From contig JAEVZS010000018.1 in NCBI GenBank assembly GCA_023392125.1, positions 1 to 64,000 of the forward strand: a stretch of 64,000 nt of DNA. The letters run 5' to 3'. The first letter of the stretch is position 1; each line of letters begins with the position of its first letter. The notes beneath the pieces are model-generated. The model was given only the letters and a program-made list of their open reading frames with translations. It had not been told where the DNA came from and made no database searches. The position numbers and the translations under genes are program-made. The stretch comes from Bacteroidota bacterium (GTDB lineage: Bacteria > Bacteroidota > Bacteroidia > Cytophagales > Cytophagaceae). Shown here one piece after another: positions 44,749 to 54,784 of the stretch.

Positions 44749-47535
44749 CTACTTAAACTGTCTGAAATTGTACGAAAAAGTCAGCATAAAATAGCGATTC
44801 AGAATAGAGTTGCCAACATCTTCTACATAGTTTTCCGTAACATTCCGGGCAATGCTGTTATTCTGGTTCAGAATATCAAATACACTCAGCCGGAGCTCTC
44901 CGCGCTGATCTTTTAATATTTTTTTACCAACCCCGACATTCCATAACACAAAATCTCTGTTGAAACTCGTACTCAGACCGCGGTACAGATACTGCCCGAT
45001 ATTACTTTGTAACAGGAAACCATTGTTAAAGACATATTCTGCCTTAAACTCAAGGGTATGAAAAAAGTAATTCTGGTTGCTTTCGGGACGCAGAACACTA
45101 TTCACAATATTGTAGCTTGCAATATATCCGAGCGTAAAATCAAAATTATGGCTAAAATTGCTTCCGATCGTAATACCTTCCGTGATCCCGTGATTATTGA
45201 CAAAGTTTCGTTCATTATTAACCAGACCCGGAGTTCTGGAATAGGTATATCCGGTAGTGAGGCCAATATTAGACTTAATAAGATCCAGAGGAAAGCTATA
45301 GGTCAGACTTGAACGGGCGGTCCAGTACCCGCTCATATTGGCAGGTGTGGTAAGCTGTGCCCCTTCTCTAAGCAGGTATCCATTGCTTAAGAGAGTATCG
45401 GCTGTCGGCATCAGAACTGCATTGCCAATATAATTGTGCGTATTCTGAACAAAGGCGAATATATTCAATGATTTATAGGCTTCGCTTTTACCCAAAGCAA
45501 TCCGCGTAAATACTCTATGATTGTATTCCTGTTTCAGGTCAGGATTTCCCTGACTCACCAGCAAGGGATTACTGTTATTTACAATATTATTTAACTGGTT
45601 GACCGAAGGAAGACTGGTTCCCGCCCTGTAAAATACACGAATGGTTTTCTCCTTGGAAACCGTATAACGGAGCATTGCATTTGGCAACAACGCATTGAAG
45701 CTCTGGTTTATTGAAGACTCAGTTGGCAATACCTGATGATTGGTAAGTCGGGCATTCTGATAGTTGATACCGACGCTGCCGGAAAGCTTTTTCAAATTGA
45801 GACGATAAGCCATTCCTCCTTCATTGGTCAGGTACTGAGATGCATAGTTACCGGACAGGGTACTATCCAGACGATACAAGCCTGCTCCCTGCAAATCGGC
45901 TGTTTCCTTGTCGTAATCCCGATTCGATAACTCTACTTCATATCGAAACATCAATTGCCCTGTTTTTCCCAAAGGTTCTGTATATCTCAAATCAGTCCCC
46001 AGCGTATAGGAGTTTTGCCGCAAATCCGTCTTTTGATTGAGAGAATCGGAGCCGTTTCGCACATCTGATGCATAGGAATTAATTGCCTGCAAAGAATTGT
46101 CTGCATTCAGAATGGCAAAAGCAGTTTCCAGATCAACACTCAGTGTTCGCCCCTTTTTCCTGAAAGAATGCCGATACAAGGCATTGTTACGAAAATCAAC
46201 AGACTGTGACTGCTGGGCATATTCGTTATTGCTTGAGGAGTATATGCTCCCCGGAGAAAAAATACTTTCTGAAAAAAGCTTACTTCCGGCATCCTGCTGA
46301 TTCACTGTAAGCCTTGGAGTTAACAGGATCGAATTGGCAGAATCAATCTTATAATCAATCCGCATATTCAGCCGGTGATTCTGAGCAATACTATTCTCAT
46401 CACCCGATTGCCGGTATATCTGTGATGAGTCTCCGGACATAAAATAGTTTCGGTTTACATACTGTGTATTTGTATTATTGGCCCGGTTATAAAAATAGCT
46501 CCCCGAAAAGCTTACTTTTCGTCCTATTGAATCTGAAAAATTTAGCCCCAATGCATTGGTTCTGGTAATTCCGTTCTGTTGGCTGACAAGGAAATCGTCA
46601 CCTCCACCTCCCCGGCGAAACCTTCCTGGCCCGCCAGCCATACGATCTCCGCTCACAAGTCCAGCCAGATCATCACTGGAGAAATTCTGCTGATTAATAT
46701 TATTGGAAATACCCAGCAACGTGATACGCCGGTTCCCGTTAAACAGGTTGAGCGTAGCACCGGCATTATATCGTTCATCGCTTCCATATCCCAGATATCC
46801 ACGACCAAAAGCGCCATTACGACGATCTTTTTTCGTTACAATGTTAATTGCCTTAATCCGGTCTCCATCATCAAAACCCGTAAATAAAGCCTGATCACTC
46901 CCTCTGTCGAGAATTTCCACTTTATCAATAATATCCGCAGGCAGGGATTTCAAAGCCGTATTAGGATCCTGACCGAAAAAAGGTTTCCCGTCTACATATA
47001 TTTCAGTTACTTTTTCGCCCTGGGCGGTAACTTCACCGTTTCTGACCGTTACTCCGGGTAGTTTTTTCACTAATGCCTCAGCGTCTGCATCCGGCAGGGT
47101 TTTAAAAGCCGATGCATTATAAACCGTTGTATCTCCCTTATTCTCCACAGGCGGGATTCTTCCCTTAATCACTATACCTTCCAGACTTTGAATATCCGGA
47201 GAGATCATGACGGAAAAATCACTGATTGAACTCTCAATATGTAATGGAATATACTTTTCCCTGTATCCAAACGCATTTATATACAGCAGGTAATTATCCG
47301 GGATAACATTGGGGAAATAAAAATTACCCGCCGTATCAGCATACACAGCATAGCGAAGAGTCTGGTCTGCCTGTACGCTGAGCGACAAATACGCCATGGG
47401 TATCTCTGTCTGATCCAGGCTGTCCCGGAGCGTGCCCTGAAATACCACCCCTTGCGCATATATATTCGATGAAAAAAGCAGGATTCCGGCAAACCCTGTC
47501 AAAAAGCAGAAAAAACTTCTCAGATATATCAACAT
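44749..47535 (-). CDS. TonB-dependent receptor-like outer membrane protein
   Basis: The frame reaches 47580, but the ATG at 47535 gives a proper signal peptide (MLIYLRSFFCFLTGFAGILL, cleavage near IYAQG), for 928 residues. Then comes a carboxypeptidase-regulatory-like domain (about 28-110, GVVFQGTLRDSLDQTEIPMA to SISDF), a plug domain (KTLPDADAEALVKKLPGVTV, VTEIYVDGKPFFG, IDKVEILDRGSDQALFTGFD, about 150-250) and a long barrel with many YxxxN and aromatic strands to a terminal F. The final residues LTFSYNFRQFK suit a barrel end. No SusD partner is adjacent, so it is a stand-alone transporter or barrel of unknown substrate. Confidence 0.83.
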   Translation of the reverse strand: MLIYLRSFFCFLTGFAGILLFSSNIYAQGVVFQGTLRDSLDQTEIPMAYLSLSVQADQTLRYAVYADTAGNFYFPNVIPDNYLLYINAFGYREKYIPLHIESSISDFSVMISPDIQSLEGIVIKGRIPPVENKGDTTVYNASAFKTLPDADAEALVKKLPGVTVRNGEVTAQGEKVTEIYVDGKPFFGQDPNTALKSLPADIIDKVEILDRGSDQALFTGFDDGDRIKAINIVTKKDRRNGAFGRGYLGYGSDERYNAGATLNLFNGNRRITLLGISNNINQQNFSSDDLAGLVSGDRMAGGPGRFRRGGGGDDFLVSQQNGITRTNALGLNFSDSIGRKVSFSGSYFYNRANNTNTQYVNRNYFMSGDSSQIYRQSGDENSIAQNHRLNMRIDYKIDSANSILLTPRLTVNQQDAGSKLFSESIFSPGSIYSSSNNEYAQQSQSVDFRNNALYRHSFRKKGRTLSVDLETAFAILNADNSLQAINSYASDVRNGSDSLNQKTDLRQNSYTLGTDLRYTEPLGKTGQLMFRYEVELSNRDYDKETADLQGAGLYRLDSTLSGNYASQYLTNEGGMAYRLNLKKLSGSVGINYQNARLTNHQVLPTESSINQSFNALLPNAMLRYTVSKEKTIRVFYRAGTSLPSVNQLNNIVNNSNPLLVSQGNPDLKQEYNHRVFTRIALGKSEAYKSLNIFAFVQNTHNYIGNAVLMPTADTLLSNGYLLREGAQLTTPANMSGYWTARSSLTYSFPLDLIKSNIGLTTGYTYSRTPGLVNNERNFVNNHGITEGITIGSNFSHNFDFTLGYIASYNIVNSVLRPESNQNYFFHTLEFKAEYVFNNGFLLQSNIGQYLYRGLSTSFNRDFVLWNVGVGKKILKDQRGELRLSVFDILNQNNSIARNVTENYVEDVGNSILNRYFMLTFSYNFRQFK

Positions 47536-47746
47536 ATTAAAACAATAATTTCTAAAACCAAATTTTACCATCGGCAACAATGGCCGAATAAACTTTAAAT
47601 ATAAGGAGAAGCAGAAGGATCTGAGAATTTTTTATTTTTTTCTGCCTGACTTCTATACCAACAGCACAAAAGACTATATCATCTCCGGTTATTTGTCAAT
47701 AAATTTTATATATTCAGCCTCATTTGTATCATCCCGATTATCAATA

Positions 47747-47974
47747 ATGGAAGAACTCAACCTCAACAGCCAGGTCCTGCAGCGGATACTTTCAAGAACT
47801 ATGCCTTTTGGGAAATATCAGGGAATAAAACTGCTGGATATTCCTGTTCCCTATCTTGAATGGATGGCCAAAAAAGGATGGCCTGAGGGAACGCTCGGAC
47901 AGGAGCTGGCTCTGGTATATGAAATAAAGATCAACGGGCTAATGGAATTGCTGCAACCATTAAGAAGTAAATAA
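47747..47974 (+). CDS. DUF3820 family protein
   Basis: The frame starts at 47693, but the ATG at 47747 is preferred because the 18 codons before it are not family-like. The 75-residue product has the core MPFGKYQGIKLLDIPVPYL, then EWMAKKGWPEGTLGQEL, which is the DUF3820 pattern (MPFGKYKG...L..LP..YL.W). In other bacteria the domain occurs next to or within exonucleases; its role is unknown. It ends 6 bases before the convergent TIGR02757-like gene. Confidence 0.78.
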   Translation: MEELNLNSQVLQRILSRTMPFGKYQGIKLLDIPVPYLEWMAKKGWPEGTLGQELALVYEIKINGLMELLQPLRSK

Positions 47975-47980
47975 AACAGA

Positions 47981-48769
47981 CTATCTGATCAGGCGTGTAC
48001 GCGTTTCTTCTACTCCGATACCAAAAAGCGCAAAATCATATTTAACCGGATCATTACCATCAAACCGGCGAAGGTTTTCTGTTAGCTCCATAGCTGTCTG
48101 CCAGTCCGTCTGCTTCCGCTGAATAAGTCCGAAGCGCCTGGCTACCCGATCGACATGGACATCACACGGGCAAATCAGCTGCGACATACGTATCTGATTC
48201 CAGATACCAAAATCCACTCCTTTATTATCGTTTCGTACCATCCAGCGAAGAAACATATTCAGCCTTTTACAGGTAGATCCCCGCAAAGGTGTCGAAACAT
48301 GCTTCATCGTACGCGCCGGAAAATCCGGCAAGCTGAAAAACAGTCTCTGAAAGCCCGCAAGCGCTGGTCCGACATCCGGAGAATCTTCAGTCAGAAACTG
48401 ACTAAAAGCAGTCTCCAGCGATTCGTGTCGGGAATAGTAATCGTGAAAAAAAGCAATAAAGTAGAGCGTGTCTGTATCATTAAACGTCCGGTGACAAAAA
48501 CCTGCAAAACGTGCCAGGTCTCTATCCGTATGATTGCAGATAAAATCATATGGAGCTCCGTCCATGCGCCGGACCAGCTCCCTGCATTTATTTATTATGG
48601 TTGCCCGCTGCCCCCAGGCAAGGATAGAAGCCCAGAAGCCCATAATTTCGATATCCTGCTTTACAGAAAAAAGATGCGGAATCGATATCGGATCATTTTC
48701 AATAAAACCCGGCTGATTATAGACAGCGACTTTTTCGTCAAGAAAGTCTTTTAATTGCAATGTATTCAA
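47981..48769 (-). CDS. TIGR02757-like family protein
   Basis: The 262-residue protein matches the Bacteroidota/Chlamydia TIGR02757 family in its opening LKDFLDEKVAVYN, PISIPHLFSVKQDIEIMGFW, SILAWGQRATIINK, FICNHTDRDL and ending RFDGNDPVKYDFALFGIGV. It has CKRLNMFLRWMVRNDNKGVDFG and ICPCDVHVDRVARRFGL, resembling the helix-hairpin-helix DNA glycosylase fold, so a DNA-related role is likely but unproven. It overlaps the LysM gene by 4 bases. Confidence 0.85.
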   Translation of the reverse strand: MNTLQLKDFLDEKVAVYNQPGFIENDPISIPHLFSVKQDIEIMGFWASILAWGQRATIINKCRELVRRMDGAPYDFICNHTDRDLARFAGFCHRTFNDTDTLYFIAFFHDYYSRHESLETAFSQFLTEDSPDVGPALAGFQRLFFSLPDFPARTMKHVSTPLRGSTCKRLNMFLRWMVRNDNKGVDFGIWNQIRMSQLICPCDVHVDRVARRFGLIQRKQTDWQTAMELTENLRRFDGNDPVKYDFALFGIGVEETRTRLIR

Positions 48770-49683
48770 GGCATAAAATAAGAAAGGCTGACTTTGGCTT
48801 TAGTATCTCCGGCTTTGATTCGCTCCATCGCTTTCGGGGAAAGCTGAATGATGGCAGTTTCGGAAGAAGGATCTTTCAACGGTCCAATTACCCGGACATA
48901 GGCATTCTGATTATTCTGATCATTCACCACATGAATAATCGTACCCACCGGAGCCGTTTTGTGATAAGCAAAGAAGTCGGGAGCATCCTGACGTGCAGGA
49001 GCATTTTCTGCCAGGCCGTTTTCATTTACCTTCTCAATCTTATTATTTTTAGAAGGCAGGTCTGTTGGTGTAAGTCTGGCTGGAGCGGGCTCTGATTTCT
49101 GTTTCTCGGCAGCAGCTGTCACCGGTTTAGGTGTCGCAGCAGGAGCTGTGCCGGTACTCGTGCTTTGTGCTGGTTTTACAGCCGGTGCCGGCTCAGGTTT
49201 CCGGGTTTCAGTAGCAGCTACTGCCGAAGGTGCGCTTTTTCCGGGTATCACAAGCTCCATTCCTACCTGCAGTCCTTTTTCATTCAATGCAGGATTTGCC
49301 TTCTTAAGCTCATCGACAGTAACACCGTATTTCTGAGACAAGGCAAACAGAGTTTCCTTCGGTTCTACCTTATGGATTTTTTTCCCCGATACAGGCGCAG
49401 AAGAAGATGCAGCAGCGGGCTTGTAGTTTTTGGCAGGTACCAGAATAATCTGCCCTATGCCGATATCATTAATATTGACTCCCGGATTTGCTTTTTTTAT
49501 TTCGTCTACCGTGGCGTTGTATCTCCGCGACAAGGCATACAGCGTTTCTTTTGCCTCCATCTTATGCTGTATAAAATAGGTATCGCCTTTCTTTTCAACT
49601 CCGACAGAATCCAGTACTGAAGCCTGAGATGAAACAAACGCACATAGCAGTGACAGAAATATTAATGCTTTTTTCATAACCAT
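48766..49683 (-). CDS. Secreted LysM protein with RlpA-like C-terminus
   Basis: This 305-residue protein has a signal peptide (about 1-21, ending SSQAS) and two LysM repeats (about 33-83 and 101-148, each with KETLYALS/KETLFALS and VDEIKKANPG/VDELKKANPA). A low-complexity Ala/Pro/Lys/Thr linker follows (about 150-210). The C-terminal domain (GTIIHVVNDQNNQNAYVRVIGPL to IIQLSPKAMERI) looks like a double-psi beta-barrel of the RlpA type. It likely binds peptidoglycan and may be a wall enzyme or scaffold. It overlaps the next gene by 4 bases. Confidence 0.85.
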   Translation of the reverse strand: MVMKKALIFLSLLCAFVSSQASVLDSVGVEKKGDTYFIQHKMEAKETLYALSRRYNATVDEIKKANPGVNINDIGIGQIILVPAKNYKPAAASSSAPVSGKKIHKVEPKETLFALSQKYGVTVDELKKANPALNEKGLQVGMELVIPGKSAPSAVAATETRKPEPAPAVKPAQSTSTGTAPAATPKPVTAAAEKQKSEPAPARLTPTDLPSKNNKIEKVNENGLAENAPARQDAPDFFAYHKTAPVGTIIHVVNDQNNQNAYVRVIGPLKDPSSETAIIQLSPKAMERIKAGDTKAKVSLSYFMP

Positions 49684-49687
49684 AGAT

Positions 49688-50476
49688 TCAAATACTCAGG
49701 CTCAAAATTACTATTTCTTTTTTATCCCTGACAAAAACAATCCATTCTTTTAAAAGAAAATACGTACCAAAACCGATACCGTCACGTTGATTTGTCCCGG
49801 TTTCTTCCCAAAAGACTTCTCCTTTTACATTAATTACCAGCAATATAAACCGAATCCCCCCCTCTGTATCTTCATAAAATCCAATAACAACTTTATCATC
49901 GATTTCTGCATATTCGATAGCTTTGACCGGATGATAGCCTTTCAGGCTTAAAAAAGAGGCTACCTGTGCAAAATACTCATGTCCTTCCGGATAAAATGAA
50001 GGAGTTATCTTCCTTTCTGTTTCAGCCCTGTTACCTTCTTCACCTTCCGAAAAACCTGTCAAAACTCCGCCGGTTTCAAGCTTTATTTCCATAGTTTCCC
50101 GCTGATCATTTTCTGTATCTACAACCCAGATTACGTCATCGCTTTTTACTTCAGCCAGATTATAGCAGTTGTTTTTCCATAAAAAACTCCCGTTGCCCAA
50201 ATCCATCACTTTCAAACCACCGGTACAGGGAAAAGCGGGGTCCTGATAAAGACTTAAAACGATATACCTGCCAGTAACTGCAACAATGGTCTCCCACCAG
50301 CTCAATGCAGCTGTTTCTGTCTTCCATATTACCTTCATTGTACGGGTATCGATACACAGCAGATTGAAATGTTTTTTTATACCATCTCTGGTTTCTACAA
50401 GCATATACAGATCCGTAAAATGAACTTTCCAGACCATATCATCCATTACAATCGACTGAACAGGCAATTTTTCCAA
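49688..50476 (-). CDS. Bacteroidota-specific beta-rich protein (DUF4905-like)
   Basis: I cannot give a function. The 262-residue protein has repeated strands with WKVHFTDLYMLVETRDG, LLCIDTRTMKVIWKTE, GGLKVMDLGNGSFLWKN and VIWVVDTENDQRETME, suggesting blades of a propeller that record values (like PQQ-type repeats) but with no signal peptide. I believe it belongs to DUF4905, but not with certainty. It is 4 bases upstream of the LysM gene, so it leads this three-gene operon. Confidence 0.6.
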   Translation of the reverse strand: MEKLPVQSIVMDDMVWKVHFTDLYMLVETRDGIKKHFNLLCIDTRTMKVIWKTETAALSWWETIVAVTGRYIVLSLYQDPAFPCTGGLKVMDLGNGSFLWKNNCYNLAEVKSDDVIWVVDTENDQRETMEIKLETGGVLTGFSEGEEGNRAETERKITPSFYPEGHEYFAQVASFLSLKGYHPVKAIEYAEIDDKVVIGFYEDTEGGIRFILLVINVKGEVFWEETGTNQRDGIGFGTYFLLKEWIVFVRDKKEIVILSLSI

Positions 50477-50565
50477 CTATCTTATCTCCTAACTTTATTC
50501 AAAGTTAATCAAAAGCCATAAGTATTATTTTAGTAAATTTCAGACTTCTTATACATCTGTTCAAA

Positions 50566-51918
50566 ATGACTGTAATAATCCGTTTTCTTCTGCCTGTTTG
50601 CTTTTTTCTGATCTGCTCACTTAGTCATGCTCAGGAGAAAAGCACTGTTTTCGTATTTCAAATCAGAAGCGAAATTGACCCCAGAATGAGCCGCTATGTG
50701 GATCTTGCATTTGATGAGGCCATCAAGCAGAAAACCGATATTATATTGATCGACATGGACACCTATGGCGGCACACTGGATGATGCAGACAAAATACGCA
50801 ACCGGATTCTGGCCTCTCCCGTGCCTGTTTATGTCTTTATAAACAACAATGCAGCTTCTGCCGGTGCGCTGATCGCTCTGGCTACCGACAGTATATACAT
50901 GGCTCCCGGTGCCAATATAGGAGCTGCTACAGTTGTTTTTGCAGATGGCAAGCCTGCACCTGACAAATATCAGGCGTATATGCGCGCCAAAATGCGCGCT
51001 ACTGCCGAAGAAAAAGGCCGAAATCCCGATATTGCTGCCGGTATGGTCGGACAACCGGTAGGCAAGGACAGTATAGCGGTAGGCAATGTTATTTCTTTTA
51101 CTACAGGAGAAGCGATCAGAAACGGATTCTGCGAAGGCAAAGTAAGCTCAATTGACAGTCTTCTGACAAAGCAGCTGGGGATTGCCCATTATACGCTTCA
51201 TCACTTTGAACTTTCCAGAACAGAAAGAATCATCAATATATTCCTGAATCCTTACCTGCAAAGCATTCTGCTTCTGATTATTCTGGGAGGATTGTATTTC
51301 GAGCTCCAGACTCCCGGAGTAGGCTTTGCACTACTAGCATCAGTCATAGCAGCCATTCTTTATTTCCTGCCCAACTATCTCAACGGACTGGCCGAATACT
51401 GGGAAATTCTGATTTTTATTGCCGGTATCGTACTCATATTGCTCGAGCTGCTGGTAATTCCCGGTTTTGGCATTGCGGGTATAGCAGGCCTCATCCTTCT
51501 GTGCGCTGGTATTGTATTAGTATTACTAAACAACAATGCTTTTGATTTTACCTTTGTACCGGCACATGCCGTTATAGAAGCAGTTGCCATCCTTTTTGCC
51601 GGCATTGGCGGTTCCCTGATTCTTGTATTCGCAGGCGGTGCCAGGTTTGTGGAGAGCCGGGCATTCAAACGGGTTATGCTTGAAGATACCATGCATTCAA
51701 AAGCAGGATGGACTTCCAATTTTTATCAGGAAACCTTGCTGCATCAGCGGGGAACAGCCTGGTCTGTGCTTCGTCCCAGCGGAAAAGTCATGATCAATGA
51801 CATCATTTACGATGCCTGTACCCGGGGAGAGTTTATTGAAAAAGGGACTGCTGTTGAAGTTATAGAAATCGCGGGCACTTCTCTACGGGTAAAGGAATCA
51901 GTGAGTAACGCAGAATAA
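50566..51918 (+). CDS. NfeD-family membrane serine protease
   Basis: The 450-residue protein has a signal peptide (about 1-22), a ClpP-class protease domain with NNNAASAGALIALATD (nucleophilic Ser in ASAGA, about residue 107) and GANIGAATVVFADG, a set of four to five membrane helices (about 230-370, with IVLILLELLVIPGFGIAGIAG) and a C-terminal OB-like domain (RGTAWSVLRPSGKVMIND, EFIEKGTAVEVIEI). That is the long NfeD layout. NfeD proteins usually pair with stomatins; none is adjacent here. kdsB follows after 9 bases. Confidence 0.9.
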   Translation: MTVIIRFLLPVCFFLICSLSHAQEKSTVFVFQIRSEIDPRMSRYVDLAFDEAIKQKTDIILIDMDTYGGTLDDADKIRNRILASPVPVYVFINNNAASAGALIALATDSIYMAPGANIGAATVVFADGKPAPDKYQAYMRAKMRATAEEKGRNPDIAAGMVGQPVGKDSIAVGNVISFTTGEAIRNGFCEGKVSSIDSLLTKQLGIAHYTLHHFELSRTERIINIFLNPYLQSILLLIILGGLYFELQTPGVGFALLASVIAAILYFLPNYLNGLAEYWEILIFIAGIVLILLELLVIPGFGIAGIAGLILLCAGIVLVLLNNNAFDFTFVPAHAVIEAVAILFAGIGGSLILVFAGGARFVESRAFKRVMLEDTMHSKAGWTSNFYQETLLHQRGTAWSVLRPSGKVMINDIIYDACTRGEFIEKGTAVEVIEIAGTSLRVKESVSNAE

Positions 51919-51927
51919 CATCATTCC

Positions 51928-52659
51928 ATGAAAATAGCAGGCATTATACCAGCCCGTTACGCTTCGGGCAGGCTTCCGGCCAAGGCGCTGGCTGACATTG
52001 GCGGTAAACCCATGATTCAGCGTGTGTACGAACAGGCTTTGTTGTGCAAAGACCTCTCTGATCTGATCGTCGCTACGGATCATGAAGAAATATATGAAAC
52101 AGTAAAGCAGTTTGGCAAAGTTGTAATGACCTCTGATGCACATCAGAGCGGTACCGATCGTTGTGCCGAGGCAATAAATCATCTTGAAAAACCGGTTGAT
52201 TTTATCATCAATATACAGGGAGATGAACCATTCATACAACCGGCTCAGATTTCTCTTCTTGCCTCCGTACTAAATCCGGATACAGAACTGGCCACTCTTG
52301 TAAAGAAAATCGATTCGGAAGAAGTACTTTTCAATCCCAATACCCCCAAAGTATTGCTCAGCCAGCAATCAGAAGCGATTTACTTCAGCCGTTCTACCAT
52401 TCCTTATATCAGAGGTGCTGCCCCGAACGAATGGCTCGGCAAACATACTTTCTATAAACATATTGGCATATACGCCTATCGTTCAGATATTCTGGAGAAA
52501 ATTACCAAACTGCCCCAAAGCAGCCTCGAACTGGCAGAACAGCTTGAGCAGCTCCGCTGGATCGAAAATGGTTATAGAATTAAAGCTGCCATTACCAATA
52601 TTGAAAGCATAGGTATTGACACGCAGGAAGACCTTGAGAAAGCACGCAAATTAGTCTAA
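51928..52659 (+). CDS. kdsB: 3-deoxy-manno-octulosonate cytidylyltransferase
   Basis: KdsB activates Kdo as CMP-Kdo for lipopolysaccharide core synthesis, so the organism makes Kdo-containing LPS. The 243-residue protein starts IIPARYASGRLPAKALADIGG, has VATDHEEIYETVKQFG, SGTDRCAEA and DFIINIQGDEPFI, then IYFSRSTIPY and HIGIYAYRSDIL. All are typical. It is probably co-transcribed with nfeD, with a bidirectional terminator after it. Confidence 0.95.
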   Translation: MKIAGIIPARYASGRLPAKALADIGGKPMIQRVYEQALLCKDLSDLIVATDHEEIYETVKQFGKVVMTSDAHQSGTDRCAEAINHLEKPVDFIINIQGDEPFIQPAQISLLASVLNPDTELATLVKKIDSEEVLFNPNTPKVLLSQQSEAIYFSRSTIPYIRGAAPNEWLGKHTFYKHIGIYAYRSDILEKITKLPQSSLELAEQLEQLRWIENGYRIKAAITNIESIGIDTQEDLEKARKLV

Positions 52660-52668
52660 AAACGAAAA

Positions 52669-52692
52669 AAGGGGATCACTGCTGATCCCCTT
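52669..52692. terminator. Bidirectional terminator between kdsB and DUF6496
   Basis: AAGGGGATCA (52669-52678), a 4-base loop, TGATCCCCTT (52683-52692). On the minus strand it is followed by a T run (complement of the A run 52665-52670), and on the plus strand by CCTTA. It serves the two convergent genes. Confidence 0.75.
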
Positions 52693-52706
52693 CCTTATTC
52701 GCTGGT

Positions 52707-52901
52707 TTACTTCTCCGATTTCTTTTTCTTTTTATCAGGCACTTTAGCCCCTTCCTTTCTGGCCTCGGATAAGGCTATGGCCACCGCCTGTGCCTTACTT
52801 TTAACTGTTTTTCCGGAACCTCCTGATTTCAACTTCCCTTCTTTCATCTCCTCCATTTTTTCTTCAATTTTCTTCTGGGCCTTTTTGCTATATTTTGCCA
52901 T
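52707..52901 (-). CDS. Small basic DUF6496 protein
   Basis: This 64-residue protein (from MAKYSKKAQKKIEEKMEEMK) is almost all Lys/Glu/Ala, and ends in a poly-Lys stretch (DKKKKKSEK). The middle KAQAVAIALSEARKEGAKVP is the DUF6496 core. Such proteins are thought to be stress or DNA/RNA-associated in Bacteroidota, but there is no firm function. It is monocistronic. Confidence 0.8.
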   Translation of the reverse strand: MAKYSKKAQKKIEEKMEEMKEGKLKSGGSGKTVKSKAQAVAIALSEARKEGAKVPDKKKKKSEK

Positions 52902-53130
52902 AATCCGATTGTTTTAAAACTATTAAAATAATCTGCAAAGCATGGCAAATGTTAGATCACCCGCTGATTCCCATCTGATACAAATACCAGTTTTTTATAT
53001 GGTATGCTCAATAAAATCCTTAACCGGCCATCTGCTAAAATTTACACTATCAGGCTTTCTTCCACAACGCTCAGAACAGTGATCCATACATCATGACTAA
53101 ACCACTATTTCCTCGGTTTCTAAGAGTTTA

Positions 53131-54699
53131 TTACTTCAAATCATACAAATTCATCACGGTTTTTTTTCCGATCATTCCTTTTCTCCCCACCAATATGAGC
53201 TTATCATCCCACCAGGCCAGATGACTTCTCATAAGCGATAGCTTATCCTTATTTTCCAGATCCAGCTCTTTGACCCGGGATCCGCTGTATTCATCCCATT
53301 CCACATACTTTAGTGCATTGAAAACCCCTGACGCTCCATCAGCATTGGCATAGACCATACGGATTTTACCTTCGGCCGTATTGTCCAATTCCACAGAAGC
53401 GCCAAGCAAACCAACATTTACGTCAGCAAGTTGAGATTTGAGATAAAAGTTTTCCCAGATAATGGCATCTTCCCGGTTAAACGCGAAAAGCAGCATTCCT
53501 TCTGTATTCAGCCTTCCTGTTTTTTCCCCCCAATGAGCTATATCATTTACGGACGCACCTGAATAAGAAAAATTACCACTGGTTAGCTCCCGTTTTTCCA
53601 GTACCAATATTATTTTTTCAAATTCATTGATCAGAAAATGGGTGATTTCATAATTCTTCCAGTTTTCCTGTGAAGACACATTCTGTTTGACTGCCCGCGC
53701 TGTATTTACTGTCTGTTTAAGCCCGTTGGACAATTCATAATAATTAATTTTCTCAATCAGGTTATCCTGAAAGTTAAACTTGGTGTACATTACTCCAAGC
53801 ATGACTCCGTTCTTAACATTGATATTGGCTACATAGCAGATATCATCATTCAGCTGCCGCAATACCAGTCCTTCTCTTACAGAGCTCGAATATTGCAAAT
53901 CCAGAAACTTGTTAGTGCCATCGGCAATATTATACTGTACCAGTACCAGCCGTCCCAGACGATCAACATTCAGTATATAGAAATCACCCCGGTTATTGGG
54001 ATAAAGCCCGTAGTTAATAAAATTATTATCGATTGGCACCCTGGCTTCATGCAGTTGCTGCATCCTGCTGTCAAAAAGTATTGCATTTACTGCCAGCGTC
54101 TTTTGTCCGTAATCATATATATAGACCAGTATCTTATTGTCGTCAGGAGAAAAGGATACACAAAACTGATACTGCACAGGAATAATAAAATTCTGATTGA
54201 GATAGGAGTAGATATTGTTCCTGAATGACTCCTTCACAGCACCTTTATACCGATCAGCTACCCAGTCGGTCACCGTTGCATCTATAACAGTTTTATCCTC
54301 TTTCTTCTCACCGGTAGACACATCAAAGAAATATGCTTTCAGCTGGGCTTTTTTTCTTCCCAGGTCATGCACATTGGTAAGCAATACCAACTGATCACCA
54401 TTATAAAAAAAACGGATGATATCTTCGTCAGCAGCCAGAGAGACAATAGTAGAATAACTGATCTTTAGTGACAAGTCATACTTCTCCAGAAGAAATTCAG
54501 AAGCACTGTTTAGTCCGCCTTTCACTTTGGCCAGAGCAACAAATTCCTGTTCAGATAATTTTACAATCAGCTTGGTAGGATCAGGCTCCAGAAAAGGAGC
54601 GCTTCCTGAATAAGACACTGTTGCAGCCAGGCGCTGCCCTATGCCTGGCATTGTCCATCCCAAAAATCCAATCAGGAAAAAAGCGATATATCTTTTCAT
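53131..54699 (-). CDS. Secreted beta-propeller-like protein of unknown function
   Basis: I do not recognise a named family. The 522 residues have a signal peptide (about 1-21, ending GIGQ) and many paired strands with DKLILVGRKG, NKILVYIYDYG, GDFYILNVDRLGR and KIRMVYANADG, the rhythm of a propeller. No metal or catalytic motif is seen. It is monocistronic, with 85 bases to bioA downstream. A 229-base gap before 53131 holds nothing I can support. Confidence 0.55.
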   Translation of the reverse strand: MKRYIAFFLIGFLGWTMPGIGQRLAATVSYSGSAPFLEPDPTKLIVKLSEQEFVALAKVKGGLNSASEFLLEKYDLSLKISYSTIVSLAADEDIIRFFYNGDQLVLLTNVHDLGRKKAQLKAYFFDVSTGEKKEDKTVIDATVTDWVADRYKGAVKESFRNNIYSYLNQNFIIPVQYQFCVSFSPDDNKILVYIYDYGQKTLAVNAILFDSRMQQLHEARVPIDNNFINYGLYPNNRGDFYILNVDRLGRLVLVQYNIADGTNKFLDLQYSSSVREGLVLRQLNDDICYVANINVKNGVMLGVMYTKFNFQDNLIEKINYYELSNGLKQTVNTARAVKQNVSSQENWKNYEITHFLINEFEKIILVLEKRELTSGNFSYSGASVNDIAHWGEKTGRLNTEGMLLFAFNREDAIIWENFYLKSQLADVNVGLLGASVELDNTAEGKIRMVYANADGASGVFNALKYVEWDEYSGSRVKELDLENKDKLSLMRSHLAWWDDKLILVGRKGMIGKKTVMNLYDLK

Positions 54700-54784
54700 A
54701 ATATCATAAATAACAATCAGACAGAATCCTCATTTATTCCGAATAGTCATAATTGAGGGCTTAAAGTTAAAAGATATACTTGAT

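Noticed and set aside
44549..44794. 81-codon frame after the TonB receptor gene
   Set aside because: It begins inside the 21-bp repeat and overlaps the receptor's 3' end; no domain and no ribosome site.
48155..48754. 199-codon frame on the plus strand
   Set aside because: It is the antisense of the TIGR02757-like gene; the protein has no recognisable fold and is rich in Arg/Ser from codon reversal.
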